From the NCBI GenBank assembly GCA_013397695.1, contig VYZI01000018.1, forward strand, positions 3,375,599 through 3,439,598: a stretch of DNA of 64,000 nucleotides, read 5' to 3'. Made by a program: the position numbers and the translations under genes. This document shows positions 12,001-22,300 of the stretch, piece by piece (position 1 is the first letter of the stretch; each line of letters begins with the position of its first letter). A model generated the notes under the pieces. The model did no database searches. It was not told where the DNA came from and saw only the letters and a program-made list of their open reading frames with translations. The stretch is from Centropus unirufus. Lineage: Eukaryota > Chordata > Aves > Cuculiformes > Centropidae.

Positions 12001-14110
12001 AAGAAGTGAGCAGTAGTGTCAGACCATCAGCAGGTGCGTGGGAGACAGCAGCAATTTGGGAAGCCTGAGAGAGTGCATGTGAGGTTGGCAAAGGGGAATC
12101 AATGTTATAAAAAGCATAGTAAAAATCTTTCTGGTTGTAAGGGGTATTGCTGGGACAACTGTGCTGTTGAGAGCATAATTTGTTTTCCTATACTTCAGCA
12201 GTTTCTGATCTTTTGTATGTTAGCTCTAGGTTTTAAAGACAACTTCCTTTTTTCAATGCATTTGGAAACATTCGTGTTTGGATTGAGGTCAGAATTTTAC
12301 CCACAGCCCCTGAGAGCTGCTTAGAAGCAAGGAGAGCAGGATGTCAGTTTTTAGAATCTCATAATGCAGCTAGGTTGAAAGGTCACTGCAAAAAAAAGGA
12401 ACATTTTCACAAGAAATACCCCAATAATGGAGAATTTCCAAAGAAAATTCCTAATAGTTATATTTGCTAGGCATAAAAATAGATAAATGGCCTTGAATTA
12501 GATTGCACCTAAATACGAAGACATTGAGGAAAATATGTTTACATGAGCTGCCTGCTCACAAAAAACCTATTTTGTTTGCTGGATTTAGCTTTAAATACCA
12601 GTGTAACTCCATACTGCGAAAGCCTCAGTGAATGCATTTCTATTAGCACTTTGTCGCAGAGAGACATTAATCTGCCTACTTCTAAAACTGAATACAACGT
12701 TCTTAAAGTAACCAAGCTGGAGCTAGCACTGTGAGGGGAATCCTGAAGTTAAGAGGAAGACCTTTATTGCCTTTAAAGTCCCAAATTCGTGACTGTTAAC
12801 AACCAATAAGAAATTGGATTGTTGGAGTAGCAAACTGATAGTTAATGAAAGGTACCCAGAAGGGCCAAGCTGAATGACACATCACAAAGGAAGCAAAAGG
12901 TATCTTGAACAATCTCTAGTCTGATGTGCTGTTTATAATGCTGGTGCAGCTTTTTAGTGTTCAGTGTGCCAGGGTAATCTGTGTTGGGGGTTAAATTAGG
13001 GAGAATAAAGAACAAAAGAGGCAATCTAGAAAGAAAAAGAAGCTTTAAACAGAAGATGAAATTCCAGTAGGGTACCCTCAGGCTTTCCTAAAGAGAGAGA
13101 GGTGTTTCACAGATAAATAAAATAGTATTACAACAAAGATGGAAGTCATAGAAAGGAGGAGAAGGGTTCACCATTCCCAAGGCAAACACACAACCTCATG
13201 CTGTAGCTCCTTTTAAAACAGGTCATTAATAGCCCAGTAACATACATGCTGTGGGAAGTAAATATTCATGTTTTGTTGACCTAAGAATGCATATCACTGA
13301 CTGGAACATGTTGGATTCTAAGGAGGTATTGACAGTATCATGTACAAGAAAAAATTGTGTTTGAAAATGTTTCTGCAGGGAACACTGTCACCATATCAGT
13401 GATATGTAGATTCCTATTGACTTGATCCTTTTATGGCTGTATGAAATCATCCCGTATTTGCTTGGTGAAACGTATGGAGAAAAAAAAGATACTGAACATC
13501 TTAACAAAATTTTCAGTCATGATACAGAAGGTACTTTGAGATGTGATTCTTGACAGGTGGTAAGATGTACCACTTTGTACCTGCCCTATTTTCTGCCATA
13601 TTATTTTTTAAGCATCAGGAAGATGAAACAGGTGTCATGGTATTGGACATGTATACTTTAGAGATTGTTTATTTTTATTTTTTTATTTCATATTGTGCCT
13701 GAGTAAGGATGCACATAATTTCAATATAATAGAAAAGATGTTAAAAACAAAATCACTACAGTCATAAGAAGTATTCTTCTCTGTGTGTTCTCTGTGTTAC
13801 TTGAAGAACCGTACTTATTCATCTTTGTAATGTGACCATTTATCTTTTTTTTCTGTTCAGATGCTTTCACCTTATGGTTGCTGTCTCCGTAGAGAAGACA
13901 CAATCCAAGAGATCTTGAAGCTAGACTTCTTGAAATGGCACTCTACCAGACTCTGATAGAAAAAATAAAGCCCTATGTGATATTGATTCTGTAACTAACA
14001 GGACCATTCCCAGACTTCATAAGCACACACACATATAAAGGAGAAAATTGTGATAAAGGGTTAATATGCTGGGTGAATACTTGTTTATATCTCTGTATTG
14101 TTACCACCAG
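9066..14110. other. Non-coding stretch upstream of the dynein-like exon
   Basis: No gene could be recognised. A 121-codon minus-strand open frame (9588-9953) overlaps a second minus-strand frame; both look like chance AT-rich frames. One 76-bp segment at 10177-10252 has a good acceptor and donor with one open frame (see findings). I looked for further dynein exons on the + strand here and did not recognise any. Confidence 0.45.
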
Positions 14111-14304
14111 GGTGTTGATGAGCATGTATTTATCCATAAGCCACTAATTTACTGCCACTTTGCCCATGGTGTTGGAGAACCTCCTTACTTTCCAGTATCT
14201 GATTGGGAGAAGCTGACCAGAATTTTAACAGAATCATTAGAGCACTACAATGAGCTTCATGCTGCAATGAACTGTGTTTTGCCTGAGGATGCCACACAGC
14301 ACAT
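14111..14304 (+). CDS. Axonemal dynein heavy chain, single internal exon (possible relic)
   Basis: Axonemal dynein heavy chains are ATPase motors of cilia and flagella. This 194-bp exon encodes 64 codons plus two bases. It contains 'PLIYCHFAHGVGEPPYFPV', then 'DWEKL', then Y-N-E-L-x-A-A-M-N and V-L-x-E-D-A-x-x-H, which is the segment just before the AAA4 P-loop, closest in my memory to the DNAH9/DNAH11/DNAH17 type. The acceptor is '...ttaccaccag' and the donor 'gtaagt' at 14305. The exon starts in phase 0 and ends after two bases of a codon, as expected where dyneins read H-I-C-R-I. Oddities: the usual M-N-L-V-L-F-E-D-A-M is here M-N-C-V-L-P-E-D-A-T. No G-x-G-G-S-G-K exon was found downstream, and no other dynein exon was recognised although this gene class usually has many. 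It may be a divergent live exon or a gene relic. Confidence 0.75.
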
Positions 14305-16037
14305 GTAAGTCTCCTCACTTTCTGTAGGTATAATATGTGCTCTAGCAAAGCTAATCATTGAAGTGCAAATTCATTTAAAGGTGACCTGCAAGAGTATTAA
14401 AAATAACCTCACAGCTTTAGAGATATCTGCTGAGTGCTCTGAAAGACCAGGCTAAGCCAGGCATTTAGCAGGGTTTTAATATAAAATGTAACCATTTTAT
14501 CTTCTGATGCTTCCAAGAAGTCTTCACACACTGCAAATTGTTGGCTTCTCAGTGTGACCCACAGGCCTGCTGCTGGTTATGTCAAATCCACTATGGAGCC
14601 CCAAGGCAGACTGCGGTTTGACCCATCAGGGTATTTTAAAACTCCTTATTACAATGTTTCAGTGGTTTCAAACATTTTACATTTTATGTGGGTAAGAAAC
14701 AAAGGTTATATTTTTTTTAAAAAGTCTCTGTTCGTTTGAAACCTACACAGAACTTTAGGACAGAGATTATTTAATGCTGTTAAGCTAACTCCATATTTTG
14801 AAAAGGGCTTGCATGATGGATGAGCTATCATCTGCTTATTGTATTCCATGGGGTCACCTCATACAGAAGCTGTTATTCCTCTGTGGTTAGAATTTGGAGG
14901 GTTTTGAAAAGAAAATTAAAAGGGTAGAAGGTGGGAGAGAATGAGATTTACATGCAAGTTTGCTGAATCTTCTTTTAGGTGAGTTTCTGAAGCAGAGCTT
15001 CCATGTTTCTAAACCTGACAAGAGCTTGATAAAGTAGTTTGATCCCTTATTCCTGTACAGATTATTTTTGTGCTGGCTTACCAACTTCAGCACCAATTCA
15101 GTTAGGTTCAAATAATTTTAATTATTTATTAAGTTATTTTCCCCACAAAATTTGCTGGAGTCACTGTGCTATTTTATTAAGATTGCTCATATAAGCAAGT
15201 ATCTTTGCATTTATTTGTCTGAACAAAATACTCATTGTTGTTATTGGGTGTTCACCTATTGCATTCCACAAAGTTTGAACTGCAAAATGGCCTTGGTTAG
15301 ATCTGTTTTGGATGTATTGTTTCACCCTCTGTTTCTTATGAAAATTCACTCTGATAGCAGCTTTGAATTGTTGGCAAGCTTCACTTACCTTTCACAGAAA
15401 GATGAAGTAGGAGAATATTTCTGTTCACATTGGCTTCTTCCTTTCAATTCCTCAAGCCTAAATTGACTTCAGTAGAAATTTAAATAATATCTCTTATTAC
15501 AAACACTTGGTGCATATAAATACTACCTGTTTATAGCATTCTCAGGAAAGTCATTAGATTCATCTCACTACTAAAGTGAAAATAGTAAAGAACCCCCAAG
15601 AAATACGGCTTCATCCACTGGGACCCAGAGCAGAAAGCAAATTAGCTCTTTATCTTGTTTGGATTTTTGTTAATCAAGAAAAAATGCACTTAATTACTCT
15701 GACAGGAAGCAGTGCATGTAGAAACTGATCTGAGCCTGAGGCCGAATGTCAAGTGGTCTGAGACAGCATAAGTTTGTTGTGCTGCTTCTCAGTAAATAGA
15801 AGAGAACCTCCTCAATTACAGTAGCTAGACGAACTTGTTATTTTATCCAAATAGGAATTTCAGTAAGTCACATAGAAAAACTTAACCTTTCATGGTTTAA
15901 AATGTTTATTTTGTATTAGCAACCTATAACCTCTTTTTTTTTAATCTCAAAAACTACAGGAGCAGAGAGAACTGACCAATAGAACTGCAGCCTTTGCTGA
16001 GATTCAACTAACACTGGCACTAACCAGAAACTGCTGT
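14305..16037. other. Putative intron after the dynein-like exon
   Basis: The stretch begins with a strong donor. No exon encoding the expected AAA4 P-loop (G-N-A-L-L-V-G-V-G-G-S-G-K-Q-S) could be found. A 78-bp open segment at 14553-14630 is phase-compatible with the dynein exon, but its translation does not resemble dynein; it is listed among the rejected items. The rest is AT-rich non-coding DNA. Confidence 0.45.
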
Positions 16038-16490
16038 CATAGAATCACAGAATGGTTTGGGCTAGAAGGAACCTTAAAGATTATCTGGCTCCAACCCACT
16101 GCCATGGGCAGGGGCACCTTCCACTAGATCAGGTTGCTCAAAGCCTGGCCTTGAATACCTCCAGGGATTGGGGTATCCACCACTTCTCTGGGCAACCTGT
16201 TCCAGTGCCTCACCACCCACACAGTAAAACAACTCTTCCTCATACCTAATCTAAATCTCCCTGCTCTCAGCTTAAAACCACTACCCCTTGTCCCATCACT
16301 AAACTCCCTGATGAAGAGCCCCTTCCTATCTTTCCTGTAGCCTGTTTAACTGCTGGAAGGCTGCTATAAGGCCTCCCCAAATCCCTCTCTTCTCTAGGCT
16401 AAACAATCACAAGTCTCACAGCCTGTCCTTGTATGGGAGGTGCTCCAGTCCTCAGATCCTCTTCATGGCCCTCCATGAAGGTCCACCTCT
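16038..16490 (-). mobile_element. CR1 LINE 3' end, antisense
   Basis: On the + strand the copy begins 'tcatagaatcacagaatgg' and continues through 'aggaaccttaaagattat', 'ccactgccatgggcagggg', 'ggcaacctgttccagtgcc' and 'cttgtcccatcactaaa', all hallmarks of the reverse complement of the avian CR1 3' region. It covers the end of the ORF2 C-terminus and the short 3' UTR. It is 5'-truncated, as usual for CR1. Read on the minus strand the frame is broken. It lies in the interval between the dynein-like exon and the next exon-like segment. Confidence 0.95.
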
Positions 16491-17696
16491 AATTGTACTT
16501 GAATGTAGTCCTAGGTCTGTTTATTGGTAATGAAAGAGGAATAGCCTTGTTGCTTATCAAGAGAGAAAGCCAGGAACTAAGAAGGTTAGCCTGCAGGCAG
16601 AATGCTGTTGACAAGCATCTTACCTCAGATTAGAGTTCAGGTAGAAAGTAAAGTTTTCTAATTCTGTCAACAGTTCCACAGTTCTGATATTCTGCATATT
16701 CTCTGTGGATAAGGTACAAGAGTCATTCTTCCTTCACAGCATTATTCCAAGGATTACCACTCAGGACAACCCCCCTAAAAATTAGTTCTGTTAGCTGGAA
16801 AACAAAGCCAGGTTTTCTATGGGTTAATGTCCCAGAGCTGCATCTCCCACCTGAATTCAACATATAATGAGTGGTAATTTCACATTGTAATATTTCCTGT
16901 ATCAGAACATTATAAGATTCTACTATTTATGTATGTGTGTATATATTTATTTTAATATGGCCATGTGGAATTTGGGTTTTTTTGAAACCTGGATGAGCTT
17001 AACATGGCTGTGACCTTTAAAACTCTTGATTTATATTGCAACTGGCTAGTGAAAATTCTTAGCTTTGAAACAACAGACAAGCATGAAGAATGATTGAATG
17101 AGAATAGAAATGAAGCAATTTAGTTTCTCTAAGAAAACTGCACTTAGAAAAGTGGAACATAACATGTAGAGCAGAACTCAGTCAAAACTTCTATCTAATT
17201 TCCACCGGTTGCTCTTGGAAAGACAAATTCAGATCAGTAGTTTACAACTTGGATTAGTTGATGAAGATTTTACCATTATATTCTAGCCTATCACTTTTGA
17301 TAGGACAAATATCTTGGGAATGCCTGCTATCAAGCAAAATACTCAGACTTAATCTTGGTTTTATAATTATCCTATCATCTTCATTCTTGAGTCTCCTTAT
17401 GACAGTGCTCGCTTAATTGGTCTTAGAAGACTACTATGTCATTTAGCATTCTTTCACAGCTCACTGGAAGTTCATCAGGTCACTAGATTTAAGGAGATGC
17501 TCGGGGTATGGGATTTGATTTGCAGTGGCATTTCATTCTTAAGTTGCAACAGGTCATATAGCATTGCTGACTCCCAAATACCAGCAACAAGAGAGTGCGT
17601 GCTTTTCACAAGCAGTGACCTCAATCAGGTTGTGTGTGGGCAGTGGGTTTAAAGTTCAACAGCACATTGTAGGGTATCTTCTCCCCATCATTGCAG
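16491..17696. other. Non-coding stretch / putative intron
   Basis: This is AT-rich sequence between a CR1 tail and the exon-like segment at 17697. It ends in a pyrimidine-rich tract, 'tatcttctccccatcattgcag', that makes a good splice acceptor. No protein-coding similarity was recognised inside it. Confidence 0.5.
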
Positions 17697-17826
17697 AGAA
17701 TGCAAATGTTGACCCTGGAATACTGCTCTGTGAATTGCCTTTTGTTTCATATGGAGGCTGTTCTTTTGAGTACTTTCCATTGATAAATGATGTCAGAGAG
17801 CAAATGAAGAAGGCATCTTACTACGT
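17697..17826 (+). CDS. Candidate internal exon, unknown protein
   Basis: This 130-bp segment follows a strong acceptor (AG at 17695-17696) and ends at a good donor, 'gtatgt', at 17827. The frame is open throughout and begins with two bases that complete a codon. It includes 'NANVDPGILLCELPFVSYGG' and then 'EYFPLINDVREQMKKASYY'. The composition (charged residues late in the exon, glycine and proline early) looks more like protein than the surrounding AT-rich DNA. I do not recognise the family. The end phase (two bases, GT) joins exactly with the segment at 19258 to give V-H-I-H-D. The open frame also runs upstream of the acceptor to 17564, so the boundary is inferred from splice signals alone. 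It could be part of the same transcription unit as the dynein-like exon, a separate gene, or a chance arrangement. Confidence 0.35.
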
Positions 17827-18023
17827 GTATGTGTATTTTCTTATCTACTGCTTTCTCCTTTCTTAGTTTTGATAAGAAATAATAATTTAACTTTCATGTT
17901 TATGTTGTTTGGGGTGCAAAACTTTGGACACCTATCCCAAGTTCAGACCAGCATTAGCAACCTATGACACAAGATCCCAATACAGCTCAGGGGTCAGTGT
18001 CATGATGTGCAGCGCAGGCAGGA

Positions 18024-18345
18024 GATCGTATAATCGTAAAATACTTTGGGTTGGAGGGGACCTCAAAGATCATCTGCTTCCAACCCCTCACCATAGGGAC
18101 ACCTTCCGCCAGATCAGGCTGTTCAAGGCCCCATCCAATCTGACCTTGAACAGTTCCAGGGAGGGGGCAACCACAACTTCCTTGGGCAACCTGTTCCAGT
18201 GCCTCACCACCCTCATCATGAAGAATTTCTTGCTGATGCCCCATCTAAATCTGCCCCCTTCAATTTAGAGCCATTCCACCTCATCTTATCACTACACACC
18301 CTTGTAAAAAGTCCTTCCCCAGCTTTTTTGTGTGCTCCCTGAGAT
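18024..18345 (-). mobile_element. CR1 LINE 3' end, antisense
   Basis: The + strand shows 'atactttgggttggagggg', then 'cctcaaagatcatctgctt', 'ccagatcaggctgttcaag', 'tccagggagggggcaacc' and 'ggcaacctgttccagtgcc', which is the reverse complement of the CR1 C-terminal and 3' UTR region. The copy is 5'-truncated. Its outermost 3' repeats are decayed ('cgtataatcgtaaaat' instead of the usual repeated octamer). It sits in the putative intron between the candidate exons at 17697-17826 and 19258. Confidence 0.95.
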
Positions 18346-19257
18346 GAAGGCTGTGCTGATGAGAGAAGCACTGTGAGAGACGTTGGATCCCAGTTCTTGG
18401 CTCTATAAAACTCTGAGCAAGCTGGGAAACCTCTGCCTTGCAGACAGGTACCAGCTGAGTGACTAGGTGAAACCTAAATTTCAAAGAAACAATGTCTCCT
18501 GGCTCCTACTGAGTTCCTACTGTCACAGTTTATCTGTAATTTAGGAAAGAAACATATAATCTTGCCAATTGCCCTTTAAAAGTTGTCAGCTCCTTGTTTA
18601 CACCATTACATGAAATAGGTACTATTTCAAGGTTACTTTTGACTAGCTTTTGTCCTGAGGTGACAAAGGGACATTGCTTCTAATTAATTCAGAATATTCA
18701 TCAGAATCAAATTCTTCAAGTTCATGGGATCTGCATTAAAGAAATCTAACTTTGAATATGATATGATAACAGGTAACTAGCATTATTTAATATATAGAAA
18801 ATTCACTGAAAATAATGGGAAATTTACCCCACTTTGGCTGACAACTTCAAATAAAAAAACTCAACTTTTTCAAAGTATATGGTCAGTAAAGCTAGAGTGG
18901 TAATAGATTTCTAAATTATTATTTTCATAGGAATAGAAAATTCCAAAAATGGCTCCTTTACTTATATGCCTATAATTATAGAAAGTAAAATAAGTATTTT
19001 ACATTTACAGTGCATAATAAAACTCAGTCAATTATAAAAGAATATTATGTAAGAGTTCAGAATATCAGAAATGAAATCTGCAGAGGAAAAGGTTTTCCCA
19101 TGCTCTTATCAGCAGAATTCTGTAATCTAGCATTTTACTCCTGTATGTCTGATTGGTGAGTGTTTCTCACAATACCATGCTAAAGGCAATATTGATTCAA
19201 GACCAATTCTCCTTTCTTTCTAGTCTATTTGTGTATTAGTTTCATTTTTACAAACAG
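18346..19257. other. Putative intron sequence, nothing recognised
   Basis: AT-rich sequence follows the CR1 tail and ends with 'gtattagtttcatttttacaaacag', a reasonable branch-point and acceptor region. No repeats or RNA genes were recognised. Confidence 0.5.
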
Positions 19258-19357
19258 GCACATTCATGATGTTCCTATTGAATCTCTTGCACGTGAAATA
19301 CAGCTGCTTGGATATGCAGTAATGAAGCCAACTTTCACTAAAAAAAAACCAGACTAA
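19258..19357 (+). CDS. Candidate terminal (or internal) exon, unknown protein
   Basis: After an acceptor at 19256-19257, one base (G) completes the codon left open by the segment ending at 17826. The frame then reads 'HIHDVPIESLAREIQLLGYA', followed by V-M-K-P, a lysine run and a TAA stop at 19355-19357. If this is the last exon, the protein ends there. A weaker donor (gtaatg at 19319) would instead make it internal, ending after G-Y-A. Another frame hits a stop within four codons, so the matching phase is informative. I cannot name the family. The A run just before the stop and the absence of recognised neighbours leave open that it is a decayed or chance frame. Confidence 0.35.
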
Positions 19358-22300
19358 TGACAACCAAAATGTCTTGTGTTGGTTTTGAGGAACTTCTGAA
19401 GGATATAAGTTACACTTCCAAGGATTCTGGGCTCTTCACTTTGAAACTGGTAATCACTCAACTTCTTGGCTTGATATTATTTTGAAATGTTCAAAATATT
19501 TTGATTATATCAAAGGTAACTCCTCTGCCCCTTCTTTTGTAAAGCTGGAAAATGTGTATTTTTTGTTAGTAAGCAAAATTTTTCTTTTTAAAGAATAGAT
19601 TCTCATAAAATTGCAATGCTGATTTCCATCCTACTGTGAGTTTAAATGACAGAGCTGAGATCTATAAGTTTCCAGACAGTCTGAACATATTGTCAGACCT
19701 TCTTTTGTTTAATTTTAGGCCTTGGATTTGAGCTTTGATCACAGATGATGTTAAAAAACAAAAGGTAGTTAATGAAAATCCTGGCAGCAAAAATGAAAAA
19801 AATCTCAAGTAACCTTAAGCATGCTAGACACCATCCTTTTAAGGGACTGTAAGATTCTTGTGTGCATCTACAATGGGCCAGAATCAGACTTGTGAAAAGA
19901 TTGTGCATTTAAATCAAAACATGCTCCTTTCTTTTTCCTCCTTTTTATTCTTTTTTTCTACTGAATTTTGTTATGGACTCCTCAAAGAAAGGAAAGGGAC
20001 AGACTCTGTTCTAATAAAAAATTATATTTATCTTCCTGTGTCTGAAATTTTACCTTTGCTTCATGTGCCTGCAAAGCCGGTGATTTATGTGAAGTTTCCA
20101 GAAGTGGCTTTAATATGGCAATCTTCATGGCAGGGTAGCACTTTGTGTGGAACCCCATGCTTAAAGGACAGAATTGGAAGGTTGCGCTTGAAACTAATAG
20201 AGAAAGGCATTAGTCCTCAATAACAACAAAGAAATGGTATAGCAAAGATAAAATTTTGACAAGTTGCACTAATTTCCTTATTTGCTTTCTGCTTCCAAAA
20301 TATGTTTCTAAAATAAAGGGATATTATTTATCAGCTCTAATTTGTGATCAGGAAAAGCAGCTGCAAATTATGTATGAATGGGCCATGCTTGTCTCTTGTG
20401 TGTATGCTGTTATATGACACGGATAGCCAGAATTCCTATGATATCTGCATTCTCAAGGGAAAAAACCAAACAACATCGATGCTTGCAGATATGCACACGA
20501 TGTAGAGGCACCCATTGAAATTGCTCACTTATAAGGTGACTGTATCCTGGTACCTCCATTATCCAAAATGTGAAATCACAGCTTTACTGATTGACAATCC
20601 TTTATAGCCCAGGCACTCTCAGTTTCCTTTGAGCCTGTTCTAATAGCTAGCTTTGAGTTTACAATCAAAGAATAAAGGTGCTTCTCTATTTGTCAGTTTT
20701 AGCAGGCAGATATTTTAAGTATTCCATTATTTTTAGCTAGAAACAAAAATAGAAATTTGACTTGTTTGCACTATTATATGAAAAATAATTCAATCTTGGA
20801 GCTGAATCAGAAAAATCTTGTATCAATGATTTAATTATATTTATAAACTCAATAGAAGCTCTTTTTTTTTGCAAATTATATTAAGATAATTATATATATA
20901 TCATCTCAGGATTTACTTTACCTTTATAATCAAGATGATTTTGATGCTTATTTCCTCTTCTCTCTACCTGTCCCCTCTCTCCCGCAAGCAGGATTGTTTC
21001 ACTGCTTTTCTTTCATTCTGTCTGGTTGTTGTCCATACATTCTGCAATTCTGCATTTTACTAGAAAATTTAATGAGCCTAGAGGAAAATATTTGTCAGTG
21101 AAAGTAGTTCATTATTATATAAGGGCAAACAATATGGGTTTATAGTGTAATCAGCAAGCTGCTCCAAACACAAAATGCTTGCTCACATTTTTGGGTAGCA
21201 GACCCTGTCTTTGTGACAATGACTGCATCTTCAAATTGTTAATTATGCACTGCCCCCTAGGGATTCGTGCCTTGCTTGTGGCAACCTGCCTGCAGCTCCT
21301 ACGGGATCCATGGATTATTACCATCTAGATTTCTCGTAGTGAAATCTTACTTGTCCCCTTTTTGCCTTTTTTTGACCTTGGCAGTAATTTTGAATTCTTT
21401 CTATTCCTGTAGTGACGTGGCTTGCTTTTTTAACTCCTTGCAGATTAGTTTTGTTGGGTTTTCTTTTAAGTTAATCATTCATATCTGAGGTTCTACAGCA
21501 TTCTCTGTGTTTTCAGTGCCTGCATATTTGGTTTTATATAAGAAGTTTTCTCTACATTATTTGAATGGGATGGTAATATTTTTAAACATTCTTTTTACTT
21601 TTGATGTTTCTAGGAAATGGCTTTTCTTTTCATTTTTTTGTTAAAAATGAGCTGTGCAAATTTCCTTTGCAGTCACATTTTTGTTCAGTGCTGAAAGAAA
21701 GAAAGATTCTGGGAACTGCAGAACTTTACATAGATGTCAGGTACCTGATGAGTGATTTCTTGTGCTTACTGATGACACGGTGGTTTCGAGTAAATAATAA
21801 TGAGAACAGTGATAAGGACACGTTTCCTTTTACATCACTCACATAGGTGAGATGAGATGTCCATAGAAAATTTGTTGAGGGGGGAGAAGAATTGTGCTCA
21901 AAGTATTTATGATCAAAACAGTTCAGAAATAAAAGATGGCAAAATGAGCAAAGGGCAGTAGGTTTTGAATAGGCTTCATCAGCACAGGGGAGAGGTCATT
22001 GGGAAGATTAGTTATAGGAGCTACTAAATCACCTCTGTGACACTGTTAGAAGCAGCTGCTTAACATAATCATGTGCAATCAGTGAAAATGCTGTTTATTA
22101 CAAAAGGTTTTTGATTTTCATATTTGATATTGTTAAGTAAGGTGGTGTAGTGTAAGGCCATACACATTTTCCCCAGTACAAATTATCAATGTTAATGATT
22201 TGTGGTGCTTTTCCTGACAACTTGCAAAGTAAAAAATTGTTGGGAAATACCTCTCCAAACACATTTTCACTAAAGACTTGCATACAAGTGGGGGTTTTAT

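Noticed and set aside
14553..14630. 78-bp open segment that is phase-compatible with the dynein exon
   Set aside because: Joining would give the expected isoleucine after the histidine, but the following residues (V-T-H-R-P-A-A-G-Y-V-K-S) do not match the dynein AAA4 start and lack the G-x-G-G-S-G-K P-loop. The phase match alone has a one-in-three chance.
19858..20223. 121-codon + strand frame
   Set aside because: Low-complexity F/S/L start, no family resemblance, no splice or initiation context; within chance.
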